Shown here: positions 42,440 to 55,386 of the stretch, one piece after another
Numbering within the stretch: the first letter of the stretch is position 1
How the letters are laid out: each line of letters starts with the position of its first letter
DNA from: Larimichthys crocea
Lineage: Eukaryota; Chordata; Actinopteri; Sciaenidae
Length of the DNA stretch: 64,000 nt
Direction of reading: 5' to 3'
NCBI RefSeq assembly: GCF_000972845.2
Contig: NC_040018.1
Span: forward strand, 3,949,632-4,013,631
Notes under the pieces: generated by a model
The model's database searches: none
What the model was told of the DNA's origin: nothing
Seen by the model: only the letters and a program-made list of their open reading frames with translations
Made by a program: the position numbers and the translations under genes

Positions 42440-43010
42440 CTGGCACTAAGTCACACACCACCAACTATTTCACTGATTCTGGTGAAACTTAATCAGATTT
42501 TATGGAGAACATGTTTTCTGGTTTTCCCTCCGATGTCCTCCAGCTGCTGCGCATCAACTAAAGTAAACTGCTTTGAACTATAGCTGCTGTTAGCTAATGT
42601 TAGCTCAGTTTGTTAGCCAGGCTGCCAGGACTGTGAGCTCAGAGCACTGAGGGAGTGTTAGTGTTTATACCACAGGTGTTTTTGACCACTAGGAAGAAGA
42701 GGAGGTTTTAATGCCTAGGGTGTGTATGAATGCTGATGGGGAGCGAAGCCGGTGTCGTGCCAGAACCGGAGCTAGGCAAGCAGGCAATCTAAACAGGTTC
42801 ATTAGCCTCTATGGACATGATGACAGAGGACATGAGTCCAAACAGGATGTTGACTGAGGAAGCTATAAGCAGAGAAGATCAAAGAATTACAAAGCAAGAA
42901 GTCGCTGGACAAGAGTAAATCTGTGACTGACTTTGAGTTTGGTGAGGGCTTCGTGAAATTAAAGTCTTAAAGACAGACGGTGAGCTGGACTTCTTGCTGT
43001 TGGACAAGTA
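42440..43010 (+). repeat. Dispersed repeat with GCTAATGTTAGCTCAG, B2 copy
   Basis: Pair of 34310-34860. The independent copy at 47285-47660 allows the two to be polarised and favours this one. Confidence 0.75.
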
Positions 43011-43421
43011 AGTTATATTAACTGGCTGCTATTTCCGTCTTCTTCAACATCTGTCAAGTGTTGAGACAGTTGAATCTTACAAACAAAGACACGCTCTAAA
43101 ACCTCTTTGATATAATGAAAAATATGCTGTTATGAGTACATGACAAAAATATTACTTTTGGTTAATGAAAAAGAACTTGTCATGCTCTTTAAAACAATTT
43201 GTGTTTTTTATAAGCAGCTATTTGTATTTATCAGATGCTGCTTTCAAATCGCCCACTGAATCAGGGCAAATTAGCCGATAAATTACTTTTGGAAAATGTC
43301 AGCGAGCCAGCAGGCTCCATAAAAAGGCCATTGTTGCTTTCAGATGCTGCAGCTTTTACTCACCACTTGATGTCGCCGTTTTGCTGTTTGGAGAGCCGGT
43401 GACAGTCACATGTGCACCCAT

Positions 43422-43424
<3 letters not shown>

Positions 43425-43483
<59 letters not shown>
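43425..43483 (+). repeat. GA microsatellite
   Basis: A GA array with one CA step. The paired place in B1 (about 35308-35365) is an irregular GA-rich stretch. Confidence 0.92.
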
Positions 43484-45432
43484 TGTGTGGAAAGGAATAA
43501 CTTGGGAAGTTTTGTCATACACTGAGGAAAGAAGAGGGACCGGCGGGAGAGAGTGCACAGTGTGAGATAAGTGAGTGGTAAGTCATTTTCACATTTCTCT
43601 TCATATTCATATGAGTGATACAGCAATGAACACTTCCTCCTCTGCTCTACTTCTTACCTTTCTCTTTCTCCTACACGGTTTGACCTTGCTTTAGAGATTT
43701 AACTTTGATAAATGGGGAGCTTTTACGAGCTGGGTTTGTCTAATTAGAAGGGATAAACTACATTCTGGTTCCATTTATCTTGTGTGAATTGGTCAATGAA
43801 TGTTGCACTTGGTTTACTTAAGAGTGAGATTACATTAATCATACTTGAGCTCAGCGTTCACCAGCAGTGTGATGTGCTCTTTATTGAGTGTTTTTTTGTT
43901 TGCGAGTCGTCGTCTGTCTTATAGTTGTCTTATTGGTATGTTATGAGTGTGGAAATGTGGTGATGTGTGAGTATGAGGCTCTCTGATTGGCTGAGGAATG
44001 TTTCCCTGGACCTCGATGAAAGACAGAAAACTTGTGGAGAGGAACAACATTTCAGAATACCAACCATTCCTCAAGCTACTCCCTCCCATCAGAATTTTCT
44101 TTTTTTTTCTGGAGGAGTTACAAGAACCTTAGGCCTCACTGACTTCTCAGAGTTCAGAGGAATTTTTCTGCCGCACAATGTGGCCTTATGTTAGGTTAGC
44201 AGAGGTCTTTAGTTCTCCCAGATGAAGCTGTTCCATATTACATGTGGCACATTAAAAATTAATCTCAACTTTAATGAAGGCAGAACGGCTGTATTAAAGG
44301 GACATCTATAGTAAAAAACTGTTCAAACCAGAAACGCTTGTACTCCCGAGTGCATGTGGTGTGTTTTTTCTTATTGTTGCATCAGTGGGATCTGAAAGCA
44401 GTCATTCATGGAGAAATATTGTCATAGAGTGAGAGATGCCATTTCATGAGCACTGACAGAAATCATAAGAGACCATGCAAATGCAGCTACAAGACATATG
44501 ATTGAGAAACAGCGATCTGACTTCTGACTGACTGCTGAATATTCATAAATATTCATAGACTGCCTATGAAAACTAAAAGTTTACACCCTTCCTTTAGGAG
44601 CTGCTGGGTAGTGTTAGCCATGTTCCAGACCCCTGAAATGCTCCCCACATCTCACACTTCTTCTCACCAGTCTGAACCGAAATAAATATTATAATACACA
44701 CTTAGCTTCCAGTTTATTGGGTATACATACCTAAAAAAATACAATAAATCCAACCTTCATGAAGGTTTTAATGTTCAGTGTTTCTTAAACTGTTTTTTGA
44801 TCGACTGTTTTGTCATTTGGACTTTAAAATATTGTATTTCTATTGTTTAGTGTGACCTCATTGATATAAATATCCATCCATCTATTTTCTGTAACCACTT
44901 ATCCTCATCAGGGTCACTTGGGGATGGAGCCAATCCCAGTTGGCATTGGGTGAGAGATGCAGTATGGCCTGGACATGTTGCCAGTTCATAACAGGGCTTG
45001 ATATAATATATAACGGACAAAATATCAGAAACACCTAATTTAACACAAGCAACACATATTAAAATCTCAAAAATGACATGTACATGTAACATTATAATCT
45101 TCATGAAGGTTGAATTAATTTCAGGGCTTTTGTATCAGACTCTGAGAGTGTTAGCTAGGTGGACCTAATAAACTGACAACTGAGTGCACATTAAAATAAT
45201 ACGATATAAATAATTAATGTCAGATTTATAGTCAAATGGGGGTGTGAAACAAAATGGCACTACTGTGATTATCAGACCAGGATAATAAAACAATTACCTG
45301 ATATAAAAACATTAAACATTTGCTGGTTATTTGCGTATGAGGACAGATGTTCTTCCATTTTTTCAATTGAACATGTTTGTGAAATCTGAAGGCGATATTT
45401 AGAGAACAGGAACTCTGGTCAGACTTTTCTCA

Positions 45433-48400
45433 ATTCAGATACCGAAACTTTACCTGCAGATACTACAAACACCAATCTGATACCACTGCTCTTCTTTAGA
45501 AGATTTACTGGTTCTTTATTGATCCCTCGATCAGAAATTCTTATTTCACTCATGTTTTAAACACACAGGGCTGAAATACAGTCACACACACACACAAAAG
45601 ACATGGACATGGGAGCATATAAGGGTCAGGTATTTGGTCTCTTGCCCTCGTCAAAGGTGTAAATCACATCACTGAACAACTCCTGAATTGTACTAGACAT
45701 CGCAGATTCATGAATTAAACAGTATAAAACTATCTAAGGCCACATTTCTCCTTCATAAATAAGCTCATGTTCTATACATGATCTACTGCTCATGCTCACA
45801 GTGACAGTCAGAGTCTCTTGACACTTTCCAGGATGTGCCCAGAGACAGTAAAGAGAAGGAGGCAGCTTTCTTTTTCTCATGTCTTCCCACATTTCATCAG
45901 CTCCGGCACTGCTGAACTGCTGAACTGATGGCTCTGGACAGTTGGCAGCTGCCCACTGTTTACATTTAGCCTGCAAACTCTTGCCAAACCAAACCTGCTG
46001 TTGAGTTTTTCAACCTGGCTCCTGTGTTTTTTTTCCTCGCTGACTTACAGTGCATATGGCATCTAGGTATTTGGATGGGGAGGCAGTGAAAATGTGCTTA
46101 GGAGAGGAGGTGTCGAGTGTTTTCTTTAATCGTCACAGCTGGTGTTTGTCCAACTTCAGCCCTGTGCCCGGCTTGTGGGCCTCTCTAGGTGTGGCGACTC
46201 TCTGGATAATTGCCCTGAACACTGGCTGGACTGAAGGTGGCTATAACAAGGCTGCATTGTACTGCCGACTGCAGTTGTGTGTGTGTGTGCATTACTCTGC
46301 TCTACATTCACTCACATAATTTTTGCCCAGTATTATGTTCCTTCACTACTTTTTTTTTTTTTTTTTTTTTGCTAGTTTTCAGCCGGTCCTTTCTCACTTT
46401 GTTCCCTCAGTATATTTTCTGCCTCCAGTTTTCAGCCTGATGTACTCGTAGCCCACTTTTCTTCAGTCCTGCCAGAAGAAGAAAGTGCTGAGAAGTGTAC
46501 GAATATATGTTCATGCAAGGTGTTTCTTTAGTTTCTTTTAATGATCTTCTTCACTGCTGCCCTGGTGGAAGGAATTGCATGAGCGTATACGAGTGGAAAA
46601 TATAAAGTATCTTAAGAGGGATCAGGATTAAAGTAAGATAAGATTAGATTTCGCTCAGCATGGATGCGCGGTGAGGAGCAGCGTAAAAACATTATGTGAA
46701 ACATGTAATGCAACACTGCAGACCATTAATTATAAGAACACCATACCATGGCAGAGATGAGATACTACACAGTATGATAAGGCCTATATAAATTAATTTC
46801 TGTGCCAATAGGAGCAGTATGTGATAAAGATGCAGAGAAATTAAACTTTGATGGTTCTGCTGGGTCAATCTAGGTAACATAATAGTTTTCAGGATGTTAG
46901 ATACATTTTTGGCAAGACAACCACTTTTTAAATCTTTCTATGATTTCTATTGATTTAATGACCAACTATATGCAAACTATTTGATCATTTACAGACACAT
47001 CTCTTGAAAAAACTACAAATGCTCTTATGTTTTCATGTAAATGTTACAAAAATGCCTTCATGGATGCAAAGAAAGCAGAAGGTAAGTCAGTCAATATGAC
47101 ATCTCCTCTCCAAACTTTTTGTGGACCCAGATTAGTATGCAAAACAAAGTATATTTATATCTTAATTAAAACATGCCTGGAGGGGCTCTTTACTTTCGAA
47201 AAATATAAGTTAATGTAGGCAGTAATGAATGTCCTGGTAGACTGAGAAGATGAGAAGGTCAACTCTAATTTCATGCTGCTCCATTAAAAATAAAGCCTGT
47301 TAGCTTAGCTCAGCTGGCGCACACCACCAACTATTTCACCGATTTTGGTGAAACTGGATCATATTTTATGGTGACATAGTTTCCTGATGGACAGTGAAGT
47401 AAACTATTGTTAACTGTAGCTGAGCTGGTAGCTCAGTCTGTTAGCCGGGCTGCCTGGACTGTGAGCTCAGAGCACCGACAGAGTGTTAGTATTTGCACCA
47501 TAGATGTTTTGGACCACCAGGAAAGAAGAGGTTTTAAGGCCCAAGGCGTAGGGGAATGGTGACGGGTAGCAAAGCCGGCATCGTGCCAGAACAGGAGCTG
47601 GGCAAGTGGACAGTGTAATTGGGTTCAGCAACCCAATGTGATGGATGTTGACAGAGGAAAACTAAGAAGAGGGTAGAGGGTGAGCCCCTGACTTTTAGTC
47701 ATTGGTGTTTTTATGTGTCACCTTATATATTCTCAGTATAGGATATTAAGGTTAAATTAACAAGGACTTGTTTATTTGGTCTGTTTGTTATTTATACATA
47801 TAAAAACATTGTTTATATAAAATGTCGATTTTCCATACGGCTCATGTAGGAAACAGATTTCTTTTAAGGCTGCCCTCAGAAATGAAAAAGTTTATAAAGG
47901 CAGAGTGTTTTTGACATCCCATGGTCACAGCGACAATAATTTGCACTTAACTGCACGTACTTGATGTCGCACGCGGTGGTTGTTTTATTTTTCTGCCTGT
48001 CCTCTCAGGATGTGAGGCACCAGCCTCTTTCATTTTGAAGGGTCTTTTCTGTCCCCTCTGTTCCTCTTTGTTTGAGAGCTCTGCCGAGATGTTAGTGCCG
48101 AGTCAAAACCACAAGCCATAACCACACTCTTTCACTGCTGCTGACTCCCAGTCTCACGCCCAGTTTAACACAGAAAAAACAGACGCGGCAGGAGTTTTTT
48201 TTTTTTTCAGCCTCACTCCATTTCTTAATGTTTCCTCCCTTCCTCACACCCTATATCTCACTCTGTCCACCATAATTTACTCGTCCTGGCTGGCATTCCC
48301 AGCAATATATTGTGTTTAGGCGCCTTAGTTTGCTTTGTAGGTGATAAAAATAGCAGCAAGCCTTTTCATTCTGTATATAGCTGCTCTTTTTAGCCGTCTT

Positions 48401-51400
48401 GGTGGTGAAACAGCAGTCTAATCTTTACATAACATGTCATTTTGCATTGCTTGAGGAATTCTTTAATCACGGTGGCATCCCACAGAGTCAAAATATTTCC
48501 TGTACATTTCTCTTTGTGTGAGTTATATTCGCTCTTCTTGCCCACTAAACCTTCACAGTCTGCCTGTCTGCTGTGCATGCTCTGTTTCTTGCCATGATTA
48601 CATTATGTTTGGTCTGAGCAGTGTATACTGAATGACACATCAAGGCACAGCAAGAGCTCGCCTCTCATTTGCATTCATTTCTGGCAGACCCCTCTTTTGC
48701 TGATCTTAATAGATTTAGTCTAACTTTATAGACATTGGCTCCCTGTATGCAGAATATGGTATAGCCCCAGAGAGAGAGAAAAAAAAAATCAATTTTCACG
48801 ACTTTAAAATCTGTCTACAAGATCTGAAGTGCCTTCAGAAACTTTCCTAACTCCATGACATCCTGGAGTGTGCCACTTTGTCTACAAAGCAAATTGGGAT
48901 TTGTTGGCACAGAATACCAAATAATACAAAATTGAAAACCACTTCAACTTTTTTTTTTGTTATTTCGCCTCATTTAAAAAAAAAAACAAGGTTGTCCCAT
49001 CTGGATTTTTTGAACTGTTCAAAATGTGCCGCTCAGTAGGGAGCCTCTGTGAACAGCTATCTTCCCTCAGTCACTGCTGAGACTTTGAATGGGATGAATT
49101 GAGCCTGTTTTTTGGGTTTTTTTTGGCTCAGCCACTCAAGCACTTAGAAATTCCAGTACCAGAGCCTCTCTATTTAAAAAAAGAAAGAAAAGAAAGCTGT
49201 AGTACACAATCAGTTGTGTATTACAAACATAAGAGTTTGCTGTCAAATATCTGTCTTCTCATCATCTGATGTAGTTGTCTCAATCTGAATAGACTGCTGA
49301 TTAGAATAATTTCATGTTGTCCTGGATATGAGGTGTCTGCCAAATTTGACAGAAAATGTTGTCTGTTGAGAAGTAAATTGGCACTTAGTCTTCATTGGCG
49401 CTTGGATGTTTACTTTTTAGGAAACACTTTTGAGTTTCGGGCTCTTTGTTTACTGTTGTTGTGGCATGATTGGGTGAGACGAGAAGAAGAACAGAAATGT
49501 ATTATCTCTCTCGACATTAGCTAATAGACATTGGTGCCCTGTGAAAATATTATAGAGTGATTTAATATTTGTAAACCATAATTTTACAATGTACATCTTA
49601 GGATATGTTTCCGTGTAGGAAGTTAAGCCAAGATTGCCTAAAAATGGGTATTTTTACAATTTAGTGCCCCCAGTTTCAAAGTGCAGTACCACTGTCGTAA
49701 ATATGAACAGCTCTCCATGTGTATTTGTTATGATTATATTACTTATGATCAAAAACTAGCAAGTCAACAACATCAAGCCAAAACATCAAGCAATTGCAAC
49801 AACACAAGACATAGTAGCCAGCTAATATTACTTACTAGTCAGCACTCAGCCCAGCATGGCGTCTGTCTTTCAGCCCTTTATTTCACCAAGCTCTTGACAA
49901 CGACTAAAAGTCCGTCACAGATTTACTCTTGTCCAGCGGCTCCTTGTCACTCAGTCTCACCTGGAGAGACTGGAGAGCTGAGAGCTTAAAAGGCTTGAAG
50001 TTTGTTCCTGCTTCCTCCAAGTGACCAACGATCATGAATCAAGCATTATTTAGCACGTATCCACCTTTTCTCTTTCTTTTTAGGCGGTTCAGAAATGGGA
50101 TAAAATATTTGGCACTATGTTTTCATTCAGTGTATAATCACCTGCATATAAGGTGTTATCTTTGCACATCGTCCAATGTGTTGAACTGCCAACACACAAC
50201 ATACTGCCAGGCAACGAGCCAGGCATCGAGCGGCTATTTTTAGGGCTTTTCCACATTAATTTAAGCTTTCAGCTATGTAGTGAGAGGAAGCAGTAATAAA
50301 TGTATTGTTTATTCCAAAGCACACCTAAATATACATCAATACCACACACACAGGGATTATAGAACGCGTGATGTTCCCAGGCTCTATCTGTTGCTTTACA
50401 GTTAAAAAGTTTGTTGTTATGAGGTTCATTATAACAACTTTGCATCATCCTCTTTGCCGTCTCCAAGCTGCTGTCAGGGTTCATATTTACAGCTGTTATT
50501 TTACTGCTTATTTAAAAAAAAAAAAAAAAGTTTGTTGTGCTTTTGTCAAGGTTTTCTGCTGCATCTCTGGACTCTGTACTTCTGTTCTTGATCTGCCGCC
50601 TGACCTTTGCAGGCCCTTTATTCTTCACTCAGTTTGTTTTGCAGTAACAAGAAGTAGTTTTGTGTTTCCTAATGATGCTGCCTGCTTTGCTCTTTTAAAC
50701 TTTTTCTTTCTAATGTTCACTCCTCTCTGAATCTTACAGCTCCCTTGGACCTTATGTGAACTTTTTTACAGCTCTGCTCTGTCATTGTACTTTATCACAC
50801 TGTCATTCACTGGACCATGCATGTTGTCTTTTATTTTAAACCACGTCCAACCATTTGAAACGAAATCAAGCCGACAAGCTAATTCAAGTCGCAGAGAAAC
50901 TAAACATTTAAGGGAAATTGGATGTACCCAAATTTGATTTGAAGCAGGGCACTGAATAATTATTGCCTCAAAACATTTCAACATTTCATTTTTAATTCAT
51001 TTGTAAACAACTAGGCCCATAAATGAACTCAGAAGAAGACGCTTCAACATTAATGGCTCAGTGTGCGCAGATCACAAACAAAAACATCCTAATTCAATTC
51101 AGATGAAGTTGAAGGGGCTGAATCTTTTAGAAGTTGACATGGAAGTAAACCAGAATTGTAAGCTGCAGTTTTGTCTTCATAACTGCTTCTTATTTCTGTG
51201 ATTAGTGAGAAAAATACTTATTAAGAGAACCCGCTGAGAAGAATTCTGGGAACTTTCCCCCTATTGTTATTATCACAACTACTGTGAGCAATACTACCTT
51301 ATCTTTACTGCAGTACTCATTATTGCCATATCTTCTTATTTTAAGGCAGCATCACATCGATAGCGCTGACTGATAGAATATGCTGTTTTTCTGCCTTTTT

Positions 51401-51689
51401 GGGATGATTCATATCATTATACAATGCAATCAGCTCACAGTGGCTAATGTCACACATCATTAGACCCTCTTGGCAATAATTTTCCCAGTACTGTAATTAA
51501 CCCTCATGTAGAAGCCTTTGTTGACTTGATTACTCTTTGTATGGTCTGCTCCATTCTGGTCAAACCTACACACACACAATCACACATGTAGAAAGTATGT
51601 TTATTGTCATACAGACATGGATGGGCACAGGACCAGGAGACCCCAGAACACCCCAGAACACCCCTTAGGCCAAGCGCCTGCAAAGAAGC
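45433..51689. other. Gene-free stretch
   Basis: About 6.3 kb. It contains a diverged dispersed repeat (47285-47660), a poly-T run (about 46350-46371) and a short poly-A run near 50515-50529. At about 49640-49980 lies a repeat fragment that shares CTTATTTCACCAAGCTCT-like words with 63555-63620. ORFs at 45734-45976 and 50368-50730 show no domain or splice support. The rest is unassigned. Confidence 0.5.
47285..47660 (+). repeat. Dispersed repeat, independent diverged copy
   Basis: Shares CACACCACCAACTATTTCAC, GTAGCTCAGTCTGTTAGCC, GACTGTGAGCTCAGAGCA and TCGTGCCAGAAC with the copies inside B1 and B2. It lies outside the duplication, so it serves as an outgroup. Confidence 0.75.
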
Positions 51690-52265
51690 ATTAAACAACT
51701 ACGAAACGACTGTGAAGAAATACAGAGTGACTACAAAGAGACAAAATGACCATGAAGGGATGCATTAAGACTAGAAAATGACCACAGTACAACTACAAAG
51801 GGAAGCAAAATTAGTACAAAAAGACTTCAAAGAGATGCAGATTTACCACAAAGAGATGAAAAAGAACCACAAAGACATGCAAAATATCCAAAACAACCAG
51901 AAGGATATGTTAAATGACCACAAAGAGATGGAAAATGACCATAAAGAGGCACAAACTACCCCAAAGAGATACAACACATACATGAAGACATGACTAGAAA
52001 GAGATGCAAAACGCACATAAAAAGATGCAAAACATATGTAAAGAGATCCAAAACGTACGTAAAGAGATGCAAAATGACTACAAAGAGGTAGAAAACAACT
52101 ACAAATAGATGTCAAATGTCCACAAAGCAACAGAAAACAACCACAAAGACAAATAAAACAACTGCATGACAGGTAAAATGACCATAAAAAGACAAAAATG
52201 ACTACAAAGAGATACAAAACTACAGTAAAGAGACGTAAAACAACTACTAAATACCTACAAAGAGG
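51690..52265 (+). repeat. Degenerate 21-bp-type minisatellite
   Basis: About 27 diverged units of roughly AAAGAGATGCAAAATGACCAC. The period is a multiple of three, which keeps long frames open on both strands (51778-51993 plus; 51843-52217 minus, with a repeating Cys/Phe/Ser pattern). These are repeat artefacts and not genes. Confidence 0.85.
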
Positions 52266-53649
52266 CTTTTACCATGCCCATAATCTGTTCATGCTTTGAG
52301 TTGTATTAGTGATATAGAGGAAGTCAAATTTTACACTTTCAGACAGAAGTGCTTACACACGCAGTTATGGAGGACAAAATGCCTAATTTTGCTCATATTT
52401 GTTGTGTTTCTATCTAGGTCTGTGATATAATTAACATTCACAGGATGCCACGCTTTAGTCCACAGTGACTTGTTCTCATTGAGAAGTTCACAAGGTACTT
52501 CTTTACTGCCACAGCCTGCGGATTAGTTGCCATGGAAACAAAGCTGTCGGAAGTCAGGAGGAATACGTTACCCGATACTTGTGTTTGCTTCCTCCGGTGG
52601 AGGATATGTTACAGAAAAGTTTGAAGAGTGTTGTTGACAGAGGCTCGGGTAGCTCTCAGGGACTGAATGTGTTGGAAAAAAACATCGACATCTCCTCCTC
52701 CTGCACATCCTGCTCTTGCTCTCTGGACTTATTCATTTAGTCAGTTAGTTCAGTTTTATATATTTTAGCAGAGATTTGGACTCTCTACACCTAATTTGTG
52801 GTGATCCATTCGTCAGAAGTCAAACAGAGACCTTAGAAAACAAACTGATTAATGTTAAAAACAGACCAGAAAATCACAGACCTTGCATTAATGACCTGAT
52901 AATTCCTTCATGAATAATTCACCGAGAGGAGCTACAGTGTGTTTGCTTTATCCATCCAGGCTGTGTAATTCCCACCATAACCTTGAATTGTTTGCATTAT
53001 TACTAACTTTTACCAGATTGTTATGATTGCAGTCTCCAGCTTGTATTCATTCGTGCTTCAAAAGAACAGCTAATAGCGCTGCAAATCATCTCTGATGTTG
53101 AAAATAAAAAAGGTGATACATCCTGTTGTGTATTAAGTAAAAACACAGCCTGCCTGACTCCTGTGTTTAGAGTTGAGACCACAGAGCCTCTTTACTCCCA
53201 GTCAATGGCGGTGATGGAGTCACTGGGTGCCAGCTCGCAGTTTGGATGTTGGCCACCGGGGGCTAAATGAGCCATTTAGTGAGCCTGTGGAGGAGGAGGA
53301 CAGAGCTGGATGATTTTCTGCCCAGGAAGGGCCAAGTTTAAATAAAATGTCTCAAAAATATATGTGTGAAAATGTTGGTAACATAAATCAGGAAGATTAT
53401 TTAGTTTTCATTTTTGCTCTTAAAGGAAAAAGGTTGGTCCAAAAACCTTGGATCATAAATAAAAACAGAATGCAGTAAACAGAACAGCAAAAAATCCTTC
53501 AGGACAAAAACTTGGAACGGGGCAAACATAAAACCAATTAAAGACTTGAACCTAAGACTTGTCCCCCTGCTGGAAAACTGCTTCGAAGAGCAGAAACCGC
53601 CGGAGGTGTTTTTTCCTCAAGAAGCTACATCATCATAGACAGTATAAAA
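52266..53649. other. Gene-free stretch, no feature recognised
   Basis: No repeat family, ORF or RNA gene could be supported here. The sequence around 52500-52700 is less AT-rich than its surroundings, but nothing further can be said. Confidence 0.4.
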
Positions 53650-54125
53650 CAGGGGTGGCCAACCCGAGGCTCAGGAGCTGCATGCGGCTCTTGGCCAATA
53701 AGAATGCAGCTCTCCAACTTAAAAAAATAAATAAATAAAAAATGTAAGAATTTTTTGTGTGTCTTCCCTCTCCTTTTAATTGTTGTTATGCTTGTGTGTA
53801 TTTGGATATTACTGCTTAAAAGAGCCACAAACATGCCACGGAACCAATTTATTAAACTGACCTAAGGCCACTGGTCTTGGTAGGCAGGACTTGCAGTGTG
53901 ATGTGAATCTGGCTGAGCAAAAGTCTGGCCTGTAGTCTTGAGATGAGTTTAAGCCCATTTTTGTCAATCTCCTGTTTCATAGTGAGGGGTGTGTGACATT
54001 TGTGACATGGTAAATTGTTAATATTTAATTTTGTGTGTGTGTGTGTGCACGCGTACATAATGTAGCTCTTTGCAATACCACAGTAAAAATTTGGCTCTAA
54101 GTCCCTGGCTGGTTGGCCACCTCTG
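53650..54125. mobile_element. hAT-type MITE with perfect 8-bp TSD
   Basis: The element is 476 bp, starts CAGGGGTGGCCAACC and ends with GGTTGGCCACCTCTG (near-perfect inverse). It is flanked by identical GTATAAAA (53642-53649 and 54126-54133). It belongs to the fish family with CTGCATGCGGCTCTTGG near the end. It has no intact transposase. Confidence 0.92.
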
Positions 54126-54249
54126 GTATAAAACATGGACGTAGTGTGTGTGACGTCACCTGTAGGTTTCTGAAGAGCCGCTGTGGAGTTCAATGTGTCG
54201 TGGCCCCATCTTGGCAGCCTCCCTGCAAAAACATGGAGCGTGGGTAGTG

Positions 54250-54560
54250 CTGAGGTGGGCTGAATGAAACCTGGGTGCTCAAATAAGCCACCTGTAACGG
54301 CACCTACCTTTCAATCAAAGCGGCCACTCTGTTAATTCTGCATAACTTCAAGCCTTAATATAATTTGGACGGGCGGGTTAAATAAAAATTTACCCTTAGT
54401 GCAGGTGTCATGAATGGAAAGATTAGCTATAGAGAGCAAAACAGTTTTTTGCTCCAGGCTTGTAAACATGTTTATTTCATGTTGGACATTTTAATATGGG
54501 GACTTATGGAGACTGACCCGTTCTCAAGTGGCTGTTCAAAGAACTGCAGGTTTTGCCACT
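54250..54560. repeat. Dispersed repeat, copy 2 of 2
   Basis: Matches 1255-1560 in the same word order. Confidence 0.7.
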
Positions 54561-54573
54561 TGTTGTCAAAAAA

Positions 54574-55386
54574 TACAACCCCAGCGCTAAAAAAGTTAGA
54601 GTATGAATAAAAACAGAATTCAGGGATTTACAAATCCTTTTCAGGTTATAGTCAACTGAAAACAGAACAAAGATGAGATACTCAATGTTCAAAAGTTCTG
54701 TTAAAAGTTGAGATGGGGCAAGCTTAAACCTAATTAAAAACCTAAACATAAATTCTGAGCTGTCCTCCCATGGGTAAACGGCCCTAAACCAGAGCAGAAT
54801 ATTTATGTCTCAAGAAGCTACCCCTGGGTCTCTCCTCATCAGCTCCCTTGAGATGCTGAGACTGGGGCTGGCTAGCAGTAGCAGTACTGTCCCTCCTGGT
54901 CTAGAGGGTAGACTAGATGCTGCTGTAACCTCAAGTGGTATGATAAGAAAGCACGGACTAAAGCATGCCTTAGTTGTTATTGCTTCATATTCAGTGGATA
55001 ATGTGAGATTTTTGTCATATCTTTGTGCTTTTGTGCCACACATTTTCAGGCACGGCAGGGTCTAATTCCTGCTTACTTGCATTTGTAGATGCAGGAACGA
55101 ACTATGTTTACTGACAACCATTTTCAAGGTGTCCCTGAGCCCATGTCGCAGAATCCATTATACAAGCGTTTTTAATGCAGTGCTGCCTGTGGGACCGAAG
55201 GTCACTCGCAAGCAATGTTGTTTTTCGGCCTTGCCCCTTACAAGCAAAGATTTCTCCAGATTCCAGTTTATCATTAAATGTCTTGTCTTTGTACTGCATT
55301 AAATTAAATATACATCTAAAAGGATTTGCAAATAATCGAATTCAGTCTTTCTATAACATCCCAACTTTTCTGTAATCACAGTTGTA
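54574..55386. mobile_element. TIR element, TACAACCCC family
   Basis: The left end is TACAACCCCAGCGCTAAAAA. The right end, inverted, is TACAACTGTGATTACAGAAA, followed by AGTTGGGA. The interior has AATCCTTTTCAGGTTATAGT and, inverted near the right end, AATCCTTTTAGATG, i.e. extended subterminal symmetry. 813 bp, non-coding. Confidence 0.7.

Larger units (their letters stand above)
37588..45432. repeat. Segment B, copy 2 (B2)
   Basis: Full-length copy of B1, followed by unique sequence from CAATTCAGATACC. It appears the more accurate copy. The Tc1 frame is continuous over about 90 codons and the CA array is perfect. In the repeat at 42440-43010 it agrees with the independent copy at 47285-47660 where B1 differs (for example CAGAGCA, GTGCCAGAAC). 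The 177-codon ORF at 37863-38396 (minus) shows no domain and is not conserved in B1. Confidence 0.9.

Noticed and set aside
43360..43626. ORF with long Ser-Leu run
   Set aside because: Translation of the GA microsatellite.
45734..45976. 80-codon minus-strand ORF considered as an exon
   Set aside because: No recognisable homology, no convincing acceptor/donor pair, and no neighbouring exon to join.
51843..52217. 124-codon Cys/Phe/Leu-rich ORF resembling a membrane protein
   Set aside because: Produced by the 21-bp-type minisatellite. The composition repeats with the DNA unit.
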